64,000 bases of DNA from contig JANPWX010000451.1 in NCBI GenBank assembly GCA_024734555.1, forward strand, positions 1,148,221 to 1,212,220, read 5' to 3'. Position 1 is the first letter of the stretch, and every line of letters starts with the position of its first letter. The stretch is from Trochalopteron elliotii (Eukaryota > Chordata > Aves > Passeriformes > Leiothrichidae). Below, piece after piece: positions 35,801-49,519 of the stretch. The notes below the pieces were generated by a model, which saw nothing but the letters and a program-made list of their open reading frames with translations, searched no databases and was not told where the DNA came from. A program made the position numbers and the translations under genes.

Positions 35801-38748
35801 GTTTTCCTAAGAGGCCTCTAAGGAGGAAATTCTGATTGCCTTTAAGTCAAAGAAAAATTTCCATCCACCCCAGCAGAGCCAGATTTTACACCCTGAAGGT
35901 ACGAAAGCTGCTTCTCTCTCCTCCAAGAATGCAAGGAGAAACCAAGGGGAATAACTCAGTGGAAAGGAACATAAAAGAAAACTGGCAGGATCTCCTCTCC
36001 AAAGGGAACCCTCCCAGCAAAAGAGAAGAGAGAAATACCTTGGGAGAAATGCATTTCCACCTCCTCTGGAAGTGCACGGAGTCACAGTACAGATTTATTT
36101 TTTACCTTCAGTGATTAAGGTCCTATTCAGGGCTTTAGAAGCAGCTCTGGCACTCAAACATGGTTCAGCTCAAACTCATAAATACCCCTTTGGTGCACCT
36201 GTACCTGTGGCTGCTTTACTTGGTGTTCACAGCATTTCTAGGATCCAGCTTTTCCAGACAGAGTTCATTTATATCCCTGTCAGTACTTTACACACACATA
36301 ACTTTTCTAAAAAGCCCTTCCTGTACCTTAAATATCCTTGAAACATTTTTGTTGGTAGTTGCCCCTTTTAAGCTGATTGGTCTTCCATCAAAATGAAATA
36401 TATCAAAACTATTTTGTTATTCACCCAGAAAATTCCCTTTCAGACACAAACATCTTTCTTTCCTGAATTCCATCCAATTTGTTAACCTGTTTCTATTACT
36501 GAACTACCTGTAGATAAATGCTATATTCCAGGGCAGAAAAAGGCTCTTTGTAGGGGGAATATTACACCTCTGACTCCCAGACAAAGCATCACTGACATTC
36601 CTTGAATCTATTTTAAACTGTATGTTTGGACATTAATAATGCCCCACTCATTAAAGATCTGCATAAAAGTGATTATGGGTCATGGACCCTCAGCTATCAT
36701 GGGGGTGGTGCTCAAATAAGGGGTGGGGGATACACAGGAGCTACAGCCACACCACCAGGTGAGAAGGTTCACAGTGTTCCTTTTCCTTTTAAATTTGTTG
36801 CCATTTAAGCCACAAAACAGAAAGAGCAGAACCCTCTCCTATGGGTAAATCCATTTCTGCATCAAAACAGAGCTGGTCTGTGGCCAGACCCCTCACTGTC
36901 TCTGCAGTGCCTTTAGATTCCTCTCAGCTTCTGAGGAGGAAAGTGGTTCCTGATCAAGGGAAGCACAGAGAAAAGCCCAGTGCAGTTCTCAGTCACCTCA
37001 GACTGCCTCTGCCCTCCTGGGACCTCGGCATCAGGCAAAAAAGGCAGAGCTTAAGAAGCTTTCCTTTTTCATCTAGTTTCCATTTTCCTGTCTCCCCATA
37101 TTCTTCAGGCAGCAGCCTGACAACACAGGTAACCAGAGTGACCTTTGCAGCCCTCTCACACACACCTGGATCTTTGCAGAGATGCAACTGGGGAAAAAGG
37201 AAGCTGTCCTCACCTATCTTCAGACACCTTTTATGAGGACTTGAACCCCAGACCACGTGGCATTTTGTGTTCCTACCATTTAACTACTCTCAGGTTACCC
37301 TGTGGGTTGCACTCAGGAAGCTTTCTTGCTAAATCATATTACACACACATATTAATACCCTTTTGAGAGGGTAATAATGATTTCATGAAGGGAATAAGTT
37401 ATCAGACAATTTTAAAATATGATGTCTGACTATAGCAGTATTATACCTTTTTTGGAATGAAAGTCTGTGGTGGGATACACAGAAACACCTTGCAAAAAAC
37501 CATAAAGGTATTTGCTTTCAGACATACAAGAATTTGTCTTTTTATCCTTGGCTGAGCCTCAACTACTTGATTTAACCTTTGCTAGCACCACTGTGTCAGC
37601 CCATATCCTATTTCCCCTTACTCCATCTCCTAAATCTGGATGTTCTTCGAGGCAAAAATGACAAATGCCAAGGATTTGGAGAGTCTTGGGAATGGGAAGT
37701 GCTGCCATTAGGACTCCAAGCCGTGTTTTGTGTGTTTGGAGAGCTCACTTCCTCCTCTCGCTCTTAAATCTTGGTTGAGAGAAGATTGTGACTGGGAATG
37801 ATAAAGTGTGTGAACTGAGGGGGTTTGTAGTGTCCTTAAAAGAAGAAAGATTTAAAAAATGGCACAGCTTTCTTTGCAGTGGTTATCATCAACAGCCATC
37901 CTTTGTGCTCCAGCACTTGCTAAAGCGTGGAGTAACTGCAATACATCCCCCCTCTATTGATTCAGAAAAGAAAGGTAATTGATTCACCCTCAGGATTTCC
38001 TTTAAAAGACACTGGGTAAGAATTATCTCTCCTATATCATATCACAAGACACACTAAGCAAAGCTACTTGAGATTTGTATACTGTCATCCATCACTGGAA
38101 TCCCTGCGCTCTTTTCAAGCATAATTGAGAGCAGACAACTGTATTTTTGGGGTCGTTGCAGGGTTTTTCTCCATCTTTCAGGGTAAAACACTCCACTTGT
38201 AGCATTTGGGTGAGGGAGGGTTTGTAATTCTGCTGATTGAATAGAATTTGAGGCTTAAAAAGATGCAACAAACTGATCACAGTATACACTGAAAAATTAA
38301 AAACATCAGTTCCTTTGCCCCACTGCCCCCATCATGGTTTCTATTTGCATCCTTAATTTCAGGACATTAAAACTTGCCCAGGGACTGAGGTATGTGCTGT
38401 ACAGGTATGGAGCCCTGGGTCACACAAAGACTGCCACTCAGCAAACACAGTTCTGATGCTACCCTGACAAAGGGCTCGATTTTTCAACCTCCTGAATTCT
38501 CCTTTTCTATGGATTTGCACATTTTTAACACGTCTTGGCATATAAGCCATAACTGTTGGCCTAATTTCTGAAATGCTGTCATTTCTCCCCTGCTATATAT
38601 TACAAAACATCAACCCCATGACAGGCATTGGCACTTGGAGTTACTTCTAAAACCTACCAGATATTTGGACACAAAACTCTCTGATAACATTTGAAAATTT
38701 GACCTGATGGAGTGAAACTTTATCTGATGGTTAAAGCACTGGATAAAC
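35801..38748. other. Unique non-coding sequence, no gene seen
   Basis: Open frames of up to 131 codons (36841-37236, plus) overlap an 87-codon frame on the other strand and have no domain. A weak CTCF-like word (CCACCAGGTGAGAAG) occurs at about 36750-36764, with mismatches in the core. Confidence 0.48.
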
Positions 38749-38847
38749 GGACAGAGAACATGGAGAAAACTGTGGTTCCAGTCTATATGGACAAAGAACA
38801 TGGAAAAAACTGGGGCTCCAATCTATAGCTCCAGTTCCAGTCTATGG
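38749..38847. repeat. 40-bp tandem repeat, two full copies plus a partial third
   Basis: Copy 1 is 38749-38788 and copy 2 is 38789-38828, differing by a few substitutions (for example acagagaaca versus acaaagaaca). A partial third copy resumes at 38829-38847 (ctccagttccagtctatgg). It is a minisatellite-like local duplication. Confidence 0.88.
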
Positions 38848-39436
38848 CAGTCCAGCTCCAAAAAACCTTTGTCAGAGATTTCACTGAATGGCAGCAGCAG
38901 TAACAAACAGCAAGAAGCAGAGCCAGTAGCTCCAGATTTTCACGTCTTCCCACAGTAAAAATGTACATCTCCAAGCTATTCTGTGCAGGACAGCAACTGA
39001 TAGCCAAGAAACTGCCTCCTGTAATTAACATGCTGCTTTTCTAGATGAGCCTCTTCGCTGCAGTATTTTTACTCTGAATTCCTGACAAGTTAGAAAAAGG
39101 AGAATGGGCTGAGTGCTCAGACTGGCAGATTGCCTGAACATACTTACAATCATTAACTGATCTCATGTTGTCTCCTGCTGCCACCTTCCCACAGGGGAGC
39201 AGATGTCCCAAAACAAACAGTGCTGCTGGAGGGGGAACGTGACAGTCAGGTGAGATGCAAAGGGCACTCAGAGTCACCATTTCTCAGGGGACTTAAGCCT
39301 GACCAAGCACCTCCTTTTGAAGACAGGATGGTGCCCTACTCAGTGAGGGAGGGGAGCTGTAAAGGTGTGCATGCCACAGCCCACTAGATGTGGATGCATA
39401 AACCAAGGGAAATACACTGAAAAATCCACATTTTCC
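38848..39436. other. Unique non-coding sequence, no gene seen
   Basis: Nothing recognisable. The last 70 bases could be diverged CR1 sequence continuous with the next feature, but this is not certain. Confidence 0.45.
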
Positions 39437-39712
39437 ACAGTGCCAAGCAATGGGACAAGAGGCAACGGGCAGAAATGGATGCACAGGAAGCTCCACGTGA
39501 ACATGAGGAAGAATTTCTTTGTTGTGCAGTTGTGTGTTGTGACTGAGCACTGGAACAGGCTGTTTCAGAGAGGGTGTGGAGTGTCCCTCACTGGAGGTAT
39601 TCCAGAACTGTCTGGATGCAATCCTGTGCTCTGGGATGACCCTGCTTGAGCAGGGAGGTTGGACCAGATGCCCCACCATGGTTCCCCCCAACCTGACCCA
39701 TCCTGTGATGTC
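39437..39712 (+). mobile_element. CR1 LINE 3' fragment, sense
   Basis: Carries the same block order as the antisense copy at 27.4-27.7 kb: 'acaagaggcaacgggcagaa', then 'caggaagctccacgtgaac', 'gagcactggaacaggctg', '...ttccagaactgtctgg' and 'gcttgagcagggaggttgga'. It ends in a diverged tail with 'cccatcctgtgatg'. A short expansion (tgtgtgttgt at about 39531-39540) is absent from the other copy. It is 5'-truncated and non-coding. Confidence 0.9.
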
Positions 39713-42700
39713 CCAGACCTGTGTCCAGATGTAGCTTCAGCCAAGTGATGGGTGAGGAATATCTAAAGTACATCAGCTGCTTTTATTTCTGCAAAATGTC
39801 TGAGAACAATTCATGAGTGTTCTGACTTTATGGCAGCAGACACTGAATATTACCTGAAATCAGTCATTAAATACCTTCTGTGGATACTCCCCTAGTCTGT
39901 GACAAGTTTCCAAGTGTCTGATTGTGTAAGATCCCAAAGTGGATCTGGTAAGGCACAAGTGTATCTGTTCCTTGACTGGAAAAGACAAGCTCAGAGTCAG
40001 GTTCCCAGGGTGAACAATCACAATTACCCATCCCAAATGTTCCTTCTGGGAACATTTTTCAATCCTCCTATCTCAGTGCTAACTGCAGCCAGAAAACCTA
40101 CTGGCTAGTACATTTATAGATAATAAATGTAAAAGGAAAATAAACAACTAAAGCTGATTTACTGTCATATCTAAAAGAACATTTGTGCAAGCTTACACAG
40201 TCCTGGGAACCAAACCAAGCCCAGGCAGAGTGGCTGCCTTTGGAAAGCACACCTCTGGCTAATTCCAGCTGCTAAGCAGGGACACAGGGACTTTAACCTC
40301 TTCAGGCACCAGCACAGGAATGATGCATAGCTAAAGAGCTTATCCAGCTCCAGGTTTGGGTGTGTGTGAGAAACCAGTGAAAAAAAAAAAACCTGATTAT
40401 CCTAAATTTGTTCTCCTCAAAACACACACGAAGCAAATTCCTCCTGTCCCTTTGGGCCCTGCAAGAAAGGAGGAGAAAAATCCAGTATTTTCCGTAGAGC
40501 ACCAGAACTCCTGCAAATCCTCATTAAAGGCCACAGAGAAACCATACATTTTAATGCCTGCAATGTGCTGATGCATTCCTCTTTATTACCTGGGAATAAT
40601 AAAGCTATTGTGTACATTACCTGCATGCAGGCCATCCCTGGCACACTCCAGACACACCTCTTGGTAGGTGGGGATGAAATATCCAGGGGAAAATAAGAGT
40701 TTTAAATCCACACAGAAATGCTGCCTAGAGATTGCCAGCAATTTATATAATTCACCCTCCTGCCTTAGAGATGATGCATATCATTAATGAGCAACACCCA
40801 AAACTCCTCCTGATGGCTAGAAAAGGCATGGGAACAAGCCTTAAATTTGCTGGAACAAAGATAAATCTGTCTTTGGTTGAGCTCAACCATACATCAGCCA
40901 GTGCACAGCCTAAAGCTTGGCTCTCAGACAACATTTTCAGCTTAATCAGGAAGACAGGAGAGTCCAGGCACTAATAGTTCCTCACTACAGAGAGAACCAT
41001 AAGGCTGCATAACTCACCTAAACCCGTGCAGGTGAGAGTGGTGAGGGAGATACTGAGCCTGTCCATCCCTACTGGAAACAACATTATGCTTGGATGAGCC
41101 GTAATTTCATGAAAATTAGAAAAAAAGTCCATCTGATTCTGTCTCTGTGGTGTGTACAAATGATAAAGTGGATGAACACTCATGGAGAAGGGTGTTAGCA
41201 GGGGTGGAATTCCCAGCATGCACCAATTCCATGTGCTCCATGTCCCTGTGGGGACAACACAGTTTTAAGGGTAAATTTGCACCTCTGAACGAAGTCTAGT
41301 GACCAAGACAAACACACCCTGCCTGGCAAACCACCACATCTGAAGGAGAACACTTTGTACATCCTATTACAAAAAAAGATGAACAAAACATTGTATATGT
41401 GGTTTTTTGTTTAAAAATAAAACACCTTTCTGGAATTGCTATGCCATACTCTTGGTTTTGCACAGCTATTTTTTAATCCTGCCTCACTGAAACTTGAACT
41501 TCAACAAACTATTAATTGCTTATCTTCAGCACCTCAAAGGGCTTCATGGTCCTGCCCTGTGCAAGGCACAAGGCTTGGTCCATCCCAAGTCCTTCCAGGC
41601 ATCAGAAATCCCCATATTTCCAGCTGCAATGCAAAAAAGTGCACAGTCCACAGTAATTTTTAAGAGAGTGCATTTTGAATTCCATAAATAATGCATAGCA
41701 AACATACATTTGGCTTGCTACCATCTGGGAGAGCAGTGTTTGATACACACACATTAAGGCTGCAGGGTCTAAGCCTGTCCCCAAGGCAGCAGCCTGGGAT
41801 GGATAATCAGCTCCATGGACAGAGATGAAATTCCCAATGCCTTCTCTCCTACCATTAATGAGAGTTATACAGCAAAGGTCTCACTCTAAACCAGCCTCAC
41901 AAAGATGGCTGGTCCTCATCAAACTGGAGCAGCCACATGGCAGTGCACTGCAGACACAGCCAGGAGGAAGAAAGACAAGAAAAACTTTAAAGAAGGAATC
42001 TTGTAGAAAAATGGCTAATCATTCCCAGGCCTGAGTGAAGCACAGGAACCCCTTACTGGGAATTATTTCACCTCCCAATGGAGCTGATGAAGGAAAGCAG
42101 AATTTGAATGCTTTGGAAGGTTTTCTACTGCCAAATGGAATGTAAAATCAGTGACTTTGGGGTAATTTTGTCAGGTTTGAGATGCCATGGCCAGGAGCTC
42201 TCCAACTGTTCGACAAAACAGAGATTAGTTCTCAGAGCTTTTTACCTCACTTTTTTTCCCTTCTTTGCAATATTACACTGCACGTTGGGACATCTGGTCC
42301 CACTGTGGGAAGGTGATGGAGTCTCCTCGCATGAGGTGAGGTGGATCAGGAAAGCTGCCAGCAACAAGGTCTGCTCTCCATCGTGGCTGTGTCAGGGAGG
42401 TGCAGGATGTGCAGTTCCACGAGTCCCCCCCTTCCAGAATGTGTTAGGTATGAAAAATGTCTGTGTGCCCCCTGCTGCACTGTGCAATTAATCACTGGCT
42501 GAAAAAAACAGGGCCCTGGTTACTCTCCAAAGGACACAAATGTGTGTTTGTTTGTTTCTCCTTTGGACAAACAGGTCCCTTGGTTGAGAGTGGCCGTCCT
42601 GTTTGGAGCCAGGTACAAATAAACACACAAAGCACATGGGTGATCTGTCACCCAGAAAGTCACACAGAGTTTAAATGACAACCACTCAGCTTAAGGAGAC

Positions 42701-43029
42701 AACATCTCTGCTCAGGGACTTCAGTTGTGATGCCCAGGTTGATTCTTGTTTAAATAAACAAAGGAGACCAGAGTCAGATCCAAAATTTCAGGCCAATCCC
42801 CCCTGATTCTCGAGTATGACATCTTGAACTGTCTAACATAAACTGTTGAAACAGCACTTCAGAACTAATCATGATTGTTTTGAGTTCAGAATACAGAAAC
42901 CTTCACCATGGATGGAAGATTTCCCACTCCAAGTCACATCTTCACCTAACCATAGCCAAAGTTCATTATTTGGTCCCAGAGCTCTGGATTGCATCCAACC
43001 CTTGAATTACCACCAGTTTGATCACAAAA
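39713..43029. other. Unique non-coding sequence, no gene seen
   Basis: Short A run at 40380-40391. The 127-codon plus-strand open frame at 42108-42491 has no domain. No repeat family is recognised. Confidence 0.5.
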
Positions 43030-43215
43030 ACAAATGCTGTCTATTTGGCTACTAATTAGTCAACAACGATGAAGGGAAAAGAAAATAAAGGAAAACTTCT
43101 CTTCCCTGACAAGCTGTCATAAGGATATGAAGAGCAAAAATAACAAGTAGCTCCTCCAGAGCACAAGACAACACGACAGCTCGCTCCGAGCGTGATTCAT
43201 CCCGTCTCGCAAAGG
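43030..43215. promoter_or_regulatory. Candidate regulatory segment with a tight CpG cluster
   Basis: Begins with CTACTAATTAGTC, then a purine-rich stretch, then six CpGs packed between 43174 and 43209 in otherwise CpG-poor DNA. Retained CpGs next to a TAATTA word suggest constraint or an unmethylated state. This is inference. Confidence 0.33.
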
Positions 43216-46200
43216 AGCAACCTATGAGGAGACAAGTATTACTCTGCCAATGAAAAAAGAGGCATGGGAGAGTCCAAAAATATTCATAGTCACAGCAGAT
43301 CAGTTCATGAAGAGATGGTGAGAGAAGATGGAAAAAAAAAAAACAAGTTTGGAGCAACAGTTGCTGTCCAACACTGCAGCCGTCACCAGCAGGACAAGGG
43401 GATTAACAGATGGAGTTTAGAGCTGGAAGAGAAGGCTGGGATTCAAACAGTCATTTTGTGAACTGGAATAGAAAAGTTAAAAGGAATTATGTTTCCCACT
43501 AAGTCCACTGTGGGTGAGTCGAGTTCCTAAATTCCCTAAACCTCTTCAGTGCACGCTCCTGTGACATCTCCACTCCACACAATGGGTACGCTGCACATTG
43601 TGCTCATTACAATCAGTTCCCTGAAGCAGAAGCTGGAAGAAACCTTCCTTCTGCCTGCCCAGCTCTGCAGGTGAGTAGGAGGAGAAGGAATCCTGCTGGC
43701 ATCTCTTCTCTCCACTCTGAGGTACCATGTCCCATCACAGCTCAGAGTGAGCAGGACACATCACAGCATGCTGACATCCTCCTCTCTTCCTCATGTGGCA
43801 CAGAGGAGGATGGGTCTGAGAAAAAGCACAAAAATCAACGTGCACATGGCAGCAACCATGAGAGCAGGTAGAGGAAGCCCAAATAGTCCCAGGAAGCAGA
43901 GATTACAGTGTTTTGCTGGTGTCAGTGGACATTCCTGAGCTCCTCAGGAGGAACCCGAAATGCAGCAGCATCCCAGCTGCACTGACTGCATCCCTCCCAG
44001 CTCTCATCTGTGACACAACCAGACCCCTGCACCAGAGTCTGACAAAACACAAAAGGATACACCAAAAAAACCCACAATTCCAGAGCAGTGAATTCCAGGC
44101 ACATTGCAAGGAGGCGTTTGGGGACATGGCAGCAGAACAAGCCTGATTCAAGGTCCTGTGATAAAAGTGAAATGAGCTCACATCTCATCACTGTACATGC
44201 AGTTCATGAGCTGACATATTATTTTACATGGTACACTCACTCCATCTCGGATGAACACAAAGCAAATAAACCCTTGAAGGATTCCTGTGAACTGTACAAA
44301 TACTGGAATCAGACATTAGCAAGATATCAGCCTTCAGAAATGCAGATTGGGAGTCACACAGATCTACACTGACTAAAACCCACAGCACGGAAACAAAGCC
44401 ACCACGTACACACCTGCTGTGTGCTGATGTGCTACACTACTTCCACAAAATTATTTCACTGGTTTGAGATCCAGCAGTTTGGGCATCAAACTCAGATTTT
44501 CCAGCTCCCTTGGCAAATTCTCGGGCTGCTTAACAGAGGGCTGGAGGGAAGCCCCTGAAGCTTTTAGCAAAAATTGACTGTATTTTATATGATAGGAAGC
44601 AGTGTCATCTGTTACCATACAGTAAAATACATTTAGCTTAAAAAGCTCAAATCCTTTTTTATCTTCTGTAAATGGAAGACAAAGGCCTCTGTTAATCCAG
44701 GTGTTAAAACACTCTATAGATGCCAATTAGGCAGCAGCAGGAAGAATACAGATGAAACAATCTATATCCCAGGTAATGATCTTCCACTGCAGTCAGGAAG
44801 GAAAACAAACACCTTCTGGGAAGTCATCTGTTGACAGACATTCAGAAATTATTGCTGACATTCAATTTGAGAAGTATTCAAGGAATTTCCAATAGGAATC
44901 ATCGAGCCCTGTACCTTATCTGGCCACCTTATGTCAATATTATTTTAATTTATGTGACATACTTTCTAGTAAAGTCTATTCTGAAAGCAAACCTGATGTA
45001 ACTGAGTACTGCTGCCTTTGGGAGAACAGCAGGAATGATCTCTTACCAAAACATCATTTTTATATGACATTTCATAAGCAGCCAAATGCACAGCTAGAAA
45101 ACTAGGACCTCTGAATTTCCATCATTTTAGAGAACTTCAGTAGAGACTAGTTTGAAGTTAATATAATATTGACTTTCCAGCACTGATGATTGAACTGTTG
45201 GGATATAGTAAATGATCCACTGGTAATATTTCACCTCTCCTCTGTACACTTAATTTCTAAAGACACCCAGAATGAAAGGATATGTGGTTGCAGAAGGAGG
45301 GACTGGGACTCATAAGGCTTTTGCTACATTTCTGATTGCAGCCTTTAATCTTTGGGCCAAGCACTGAAATAGGAACTTTTTCCTGTTCATACCAAAATTA
45401 AAGCATGTATGTCATTATACTTTACAGCAGGAAAAAATTTGATTTCTTAACACAGGTATTCCCTATTTGGCTTACATAGAAGGGATACCTTGAGCTAGAT
45501 ATATTTTATTTTTAAAAATCAAAACCTGGTTCACACGTGTCAGGTGTGTGGGCCCAGCTACATTACTTGTATTATGCAGATCTTTATGTGTTTGGTGAAT
45601 AATGAGTATTTTATATTTCTGTACTATCCTGAGGAGGCTTTTTCTTCTGAGATGCTGTTTCTGGCAAATTAATAATTCAGGGATGTTTTTGTGGTGGTTC
45701 TTTCACCTTTATTTATTGACCTGACTGGAAGAGACAAAATTTCCCTTTGGAGAATGAAGAAGAAGAACACTTCCTTTAGAACAGCTGCCTCAAAAAAAAA
45801 AAAAGGATTTTCAAGTTCCACTGTAAATTTTCCGTATTAAATTACCTTTAGCTCTGCTGGTAATCTGTCTGCACTACTCAGAGCTTATATTTTAAAACGT
45901 AATAATAGTACAAAATGTCAGGATTGCAAGTAAATAAGGTTTTACAAAATATCACACAAGTGCAATAAACACCTACTACTTCTTATTTCACATTTACTTT
46001 TATTTATGTGCTTTCACAGCTTCAGAGGGGCAAGGAGTTGCTTCACAGCAGCTCTGAGAAAGTTCAGGATACTGGCAGAAAAGTACCTCCTTATGCCTCC
46101 CAAACTCTGCCCAAGATCAGCACAGTCAGTAAATTAAATTGGTTTAATAAAGCGAACTTTGACCCCAAAAGAAGTGGAAGGGTTCTGTGGAGTCTTTCAG

Positions 46201-47499
46201 GGAGATCACTGGAATTTAAGGTTATATCCTGAAGTTACCTCGAATATCTTGTGGCAAGAGCCAGTATAAAACTTTAAGGAGCATAAAAAAAGAAATACCA
46301 TCATAGTACTAAAGAAACTCCACATGACATGAAGGTGGAAACACTGGGATGAGTGATTTGTAGCATTTTTACACCAATGTTTGTCACTACACCCTACATA
46401 AAATATCCCATTCTGCAATACTGCTGCCACCACAGCTCTGTTGAATTTTTAGAGTTAACAGCTATTCCAGATTTTTTTTTTTAATGTATAATAAAATATA
46501 TGAGTGTGATACGTGAAGGTGCAAGGGGCTGGACAGCAAACAACACCCTGTGCAAAACAAAACCCTGAGTTTGTAAGGTTCAGTGCAGGGCCCTGCTAAG
46601 CTGACATGACCTGAAATGGCCCATGGCTAGAAAGTGTGTCACTCCACTGGGCCACTTCTGTTTTTAGGCCTCTTCTGAGACTGCTGATGAGCACAGCCCT
46701 GAATGACCTCTTTTTGGGAAGATTTGAGGGGAGGAACAGCCTTGCAGGGGGAGCAGAAGGGAGCCCAGCACACCCAGCTCCCAGCAGCCACAGGCTGGAG
46801 GCTGAGTTTGGCCTGGATACACAGAACATAAATGCTCCTCTCATACATGAACACCTTCACCTAATGCTTACTCCCATCTTTTCTTCTTTCCAGTGATCTT
46901 TTCCAGTAGGTCAGGTGTTGATACACGATCCAGGGAAGAAGTGTGGTTATTCCCACTACACCCCTCCCTAGCAAACTCGGCAGGCAGCTTGAAGAGGCAA
47001 ATAGAAAACCTCCCAGTGTCCTAAATAAAGTGTCCACCTAAGCTTTCAGTGGGATTCAGAGCTAACTCATTCAACATTTTAAAAAAAGTATGTCCCATAA
47101 ATATATGTTACACTCTAAAATCCTGTCCCAATGTAACTACATTACCTAAAATATGCAGGACTTCATTGCCCTGCACCAGAGCTTCCTCCCTGCAACATTT
47201 TGGCTTTTGGAATCAACAAGACACCCCTGGAAAAACACAGCATTATGGTTTTCAGTGAGCTAGTCATGTCTGCAGCAAGGTCAGCAAACAAATTAGCATA
47301 TCCCAGTATGAAATATTCAAAACCAGGCAGCACTACCTTACCCTACAGACTTCTGACTTCCCTGGGGTCATTCTCTTCCATAAGCTTTATTGCACATAAA
47401 GGTGCAGTCCAGAGAGGAGTCTCTTCATAAGTAAAACAAATAAATTATTCTGCTCTTCCAGAGAGTCGCAGGACTGTAAACACCAGGCTGTCACAACTC
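43216..47499. other. Unique non-coding sequence, no gene seen
   Basis: Poly(A) of 12 at 43331-43342, T run at about 46472-46482 and an AT-rich stretch at 44880-45990. Open frames at 43671-44372 overlap on both strands and have no domain. No gene is recognised. Confidence 0.48.
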
Positions 47500-47720
47500 A
47501 TTTCCATCGTCAAAGTTTTCAGGCCAGGTAGCTTATAATGGATGAGCTTTTGTGACACCTGATTAAGGCTGGTGTCATCGTGGCTTTATGGGCTACTTAA
47601 ATGTGGCAATTTCCATTAAGTGTTTTTAAAAAAGCAATTAGCAGTTTTAACAAGAGTTCACTAGTTCAAATCATTTCAGCAGTGACTGGTAGATTGTCCT
47701 CATGGGTCCCACGCTTGACA
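47500..47720. promoter_or_regulatory. Candidate regulatory segment with a T-box-like dyad and an NKX2-type word
   Basis: TGACACC (47553-47559) and GGTGTCA (47571-47577) form a perfect 7-bp inverted repeat across an 11-base spacer containing GATTAAGG. TTAAGTG (47616-47622) is an NKX2-like word, and CpGs occur at about 47509, 47579 and 47712. Motif-based inference; the half sites differ by one base from the usual T-box half site. Confidence 0.35.
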
Positions 47721-49519
47721 TTTGCAATCTCTCAGCCTCTCACAAGTGGCGTTTTGGCAAAGTAGGGGGGCAATTATGAACATCACTCAGCACAGCAAAT
47801 ACACCTCTTTTTAGGGGAAACAACAGAATAACAGCAAACCAAGGCACCATCAATGAGCAATTAATAAAACTCTCAAGTAATGTTACCAAGGACAGTTTCT
47901 GCTGAAGGGTTTGATCTCCCACCCAGCAGGAAAGCAAATCCGTCTGCAACAAGCCACCGAGAGAAGACAGAGAGAGCAGCTCTGGGTGAAGCAGAGCTTG
48001 GGAAAGACAGATCACACATAAATTGTTTAGTGTGATTGACATTTGCAAGGAAGCCCAAAAATCAGTAAAAATTAGAGCAAGTATTGATGGAATCAAAAGT
48101 AGATGATCACAGCCGTAAACTGAGTGGAAAGCAAAGGGTGAGCCATGAAGGTGTCAGCCTGATCATTCAGGAGACAAACCAGAAATCACTATGAAAACAA
48201 AGACTCCTTAGTCATTATTTTTTTAAAACAATCATTTTGCTAAGACTTCCTGTAGTGGTGTCTCAGTGCAGGAGTCAGGGGTTTGCAGTACAGACCAAGT
48301 CACAATTTAACTCCTGGATTTGAGTCTCCCACACTTGCATGTGATGAACCACGTTGTTCCACTGCCACACTCATAGCAGGTCATTACTGAGTACAGAAAA
48401 CCTGATAATGTGAAAACAATCCAAGTGATACATCAGAACACACTTGTCCAAACTACAAATGTGCCTTCTGTTGGGAAATCAAAATGCTGCAGCTACAAGG
48501 CATAGAAGGGAAAGAGGAACAGGACAATACCTTTGTGGCAGAACTACACCTGCACAGGGAGCTTCAGGTTGTTCCTCACTAGCTGGATCCATAAGTCTGA
48601 ATTCCCCCCCAGCTGACTGCTCAGCAGAGCTGTCCATGATCCCACCAAAAGACACTCCATGCCCAACGCCAGGGCAGAGCACAGGACATTTCCCAAAGAG
48701 CAATAAATTTATTCACCAAGCCAGCAACCCTCCTTCAACACTTCACTCTTTTTAAAAAGATCCCTTTTTAAGTTTCTAACATGTTTCAGTGCAATTTATT
48801 CGCTGATTTCTCAGTGTATCAGGAGAGACACCCACAAAGGAAACAGAACAAAAACAATCTGCTTTCCTGTCCCCTCCTCCCCAGGTATCACAGCCAGGAA
48901 ATCCCTGCACAGGGAACTCTTATCTTTATGCTTCTCCCAAGGGCACAGCAATTTCAGACAAATGCAAGGAAACAGTTGCTTTTTTACAATACTCACTTTG
49001 GCAGTTTCCTCTCCAACCAACATTTCTTCCTTTAATTAGCATCTTACAAGGAAACTACAAAGAGAGAGAGATGTTTCACTGTGGCAAATGAGAAGCAGGG
49101 AGAACAAGTGTGGGAATTGCCAGTGGTGTGGAGCAGGGTCGTTCTCCCACCCCTGGATGTCTCCTGCACTGGGGCAGCAGGGACAGCTCACTGGGAGGTG
49201 ACAAACTTGCTCTGGCCACACCAGCTGCTGCTCATCCAGCTTTTTGTGCACTTACACAGACCCCTCCTGCAGCAGATTACATTACTGCTGCACTTTAGGC
49301 AAATGGCCCTTCTGCTCATCACACAGGCAGCTTTAATTAATGCTGCTTGTTCCTAAAAATATCTGGGTCTAAACAGTTCACAAGGCTCAGCCACCTGTAA
49401 TTGCTCCCCCCAAAAAAAATCATGCACAAATCATGCCTAAGTCAGTTGCTCCAGTCTGCACTTCTTCCATCACATTAAGGCAGAACTAAAAGCATACAAG
49501 GACGTGGCTGCCACTCTGG
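47721..49519. other. Unique non-coding sequence, no gene seen
   Basis: The open frames near 47740-48096 (118 codons, minus) and 48444-48755 (103 codons, plus) have no recognisable domain. No repeat family is recognised. Confidence 0.5.

Noticed and set aside
36750..36764. CTCF-like word CCACCAGGTGAGAAG
   Set aside because: The core GGC is replaced by AGA, which normally abolishes CTCF binding.
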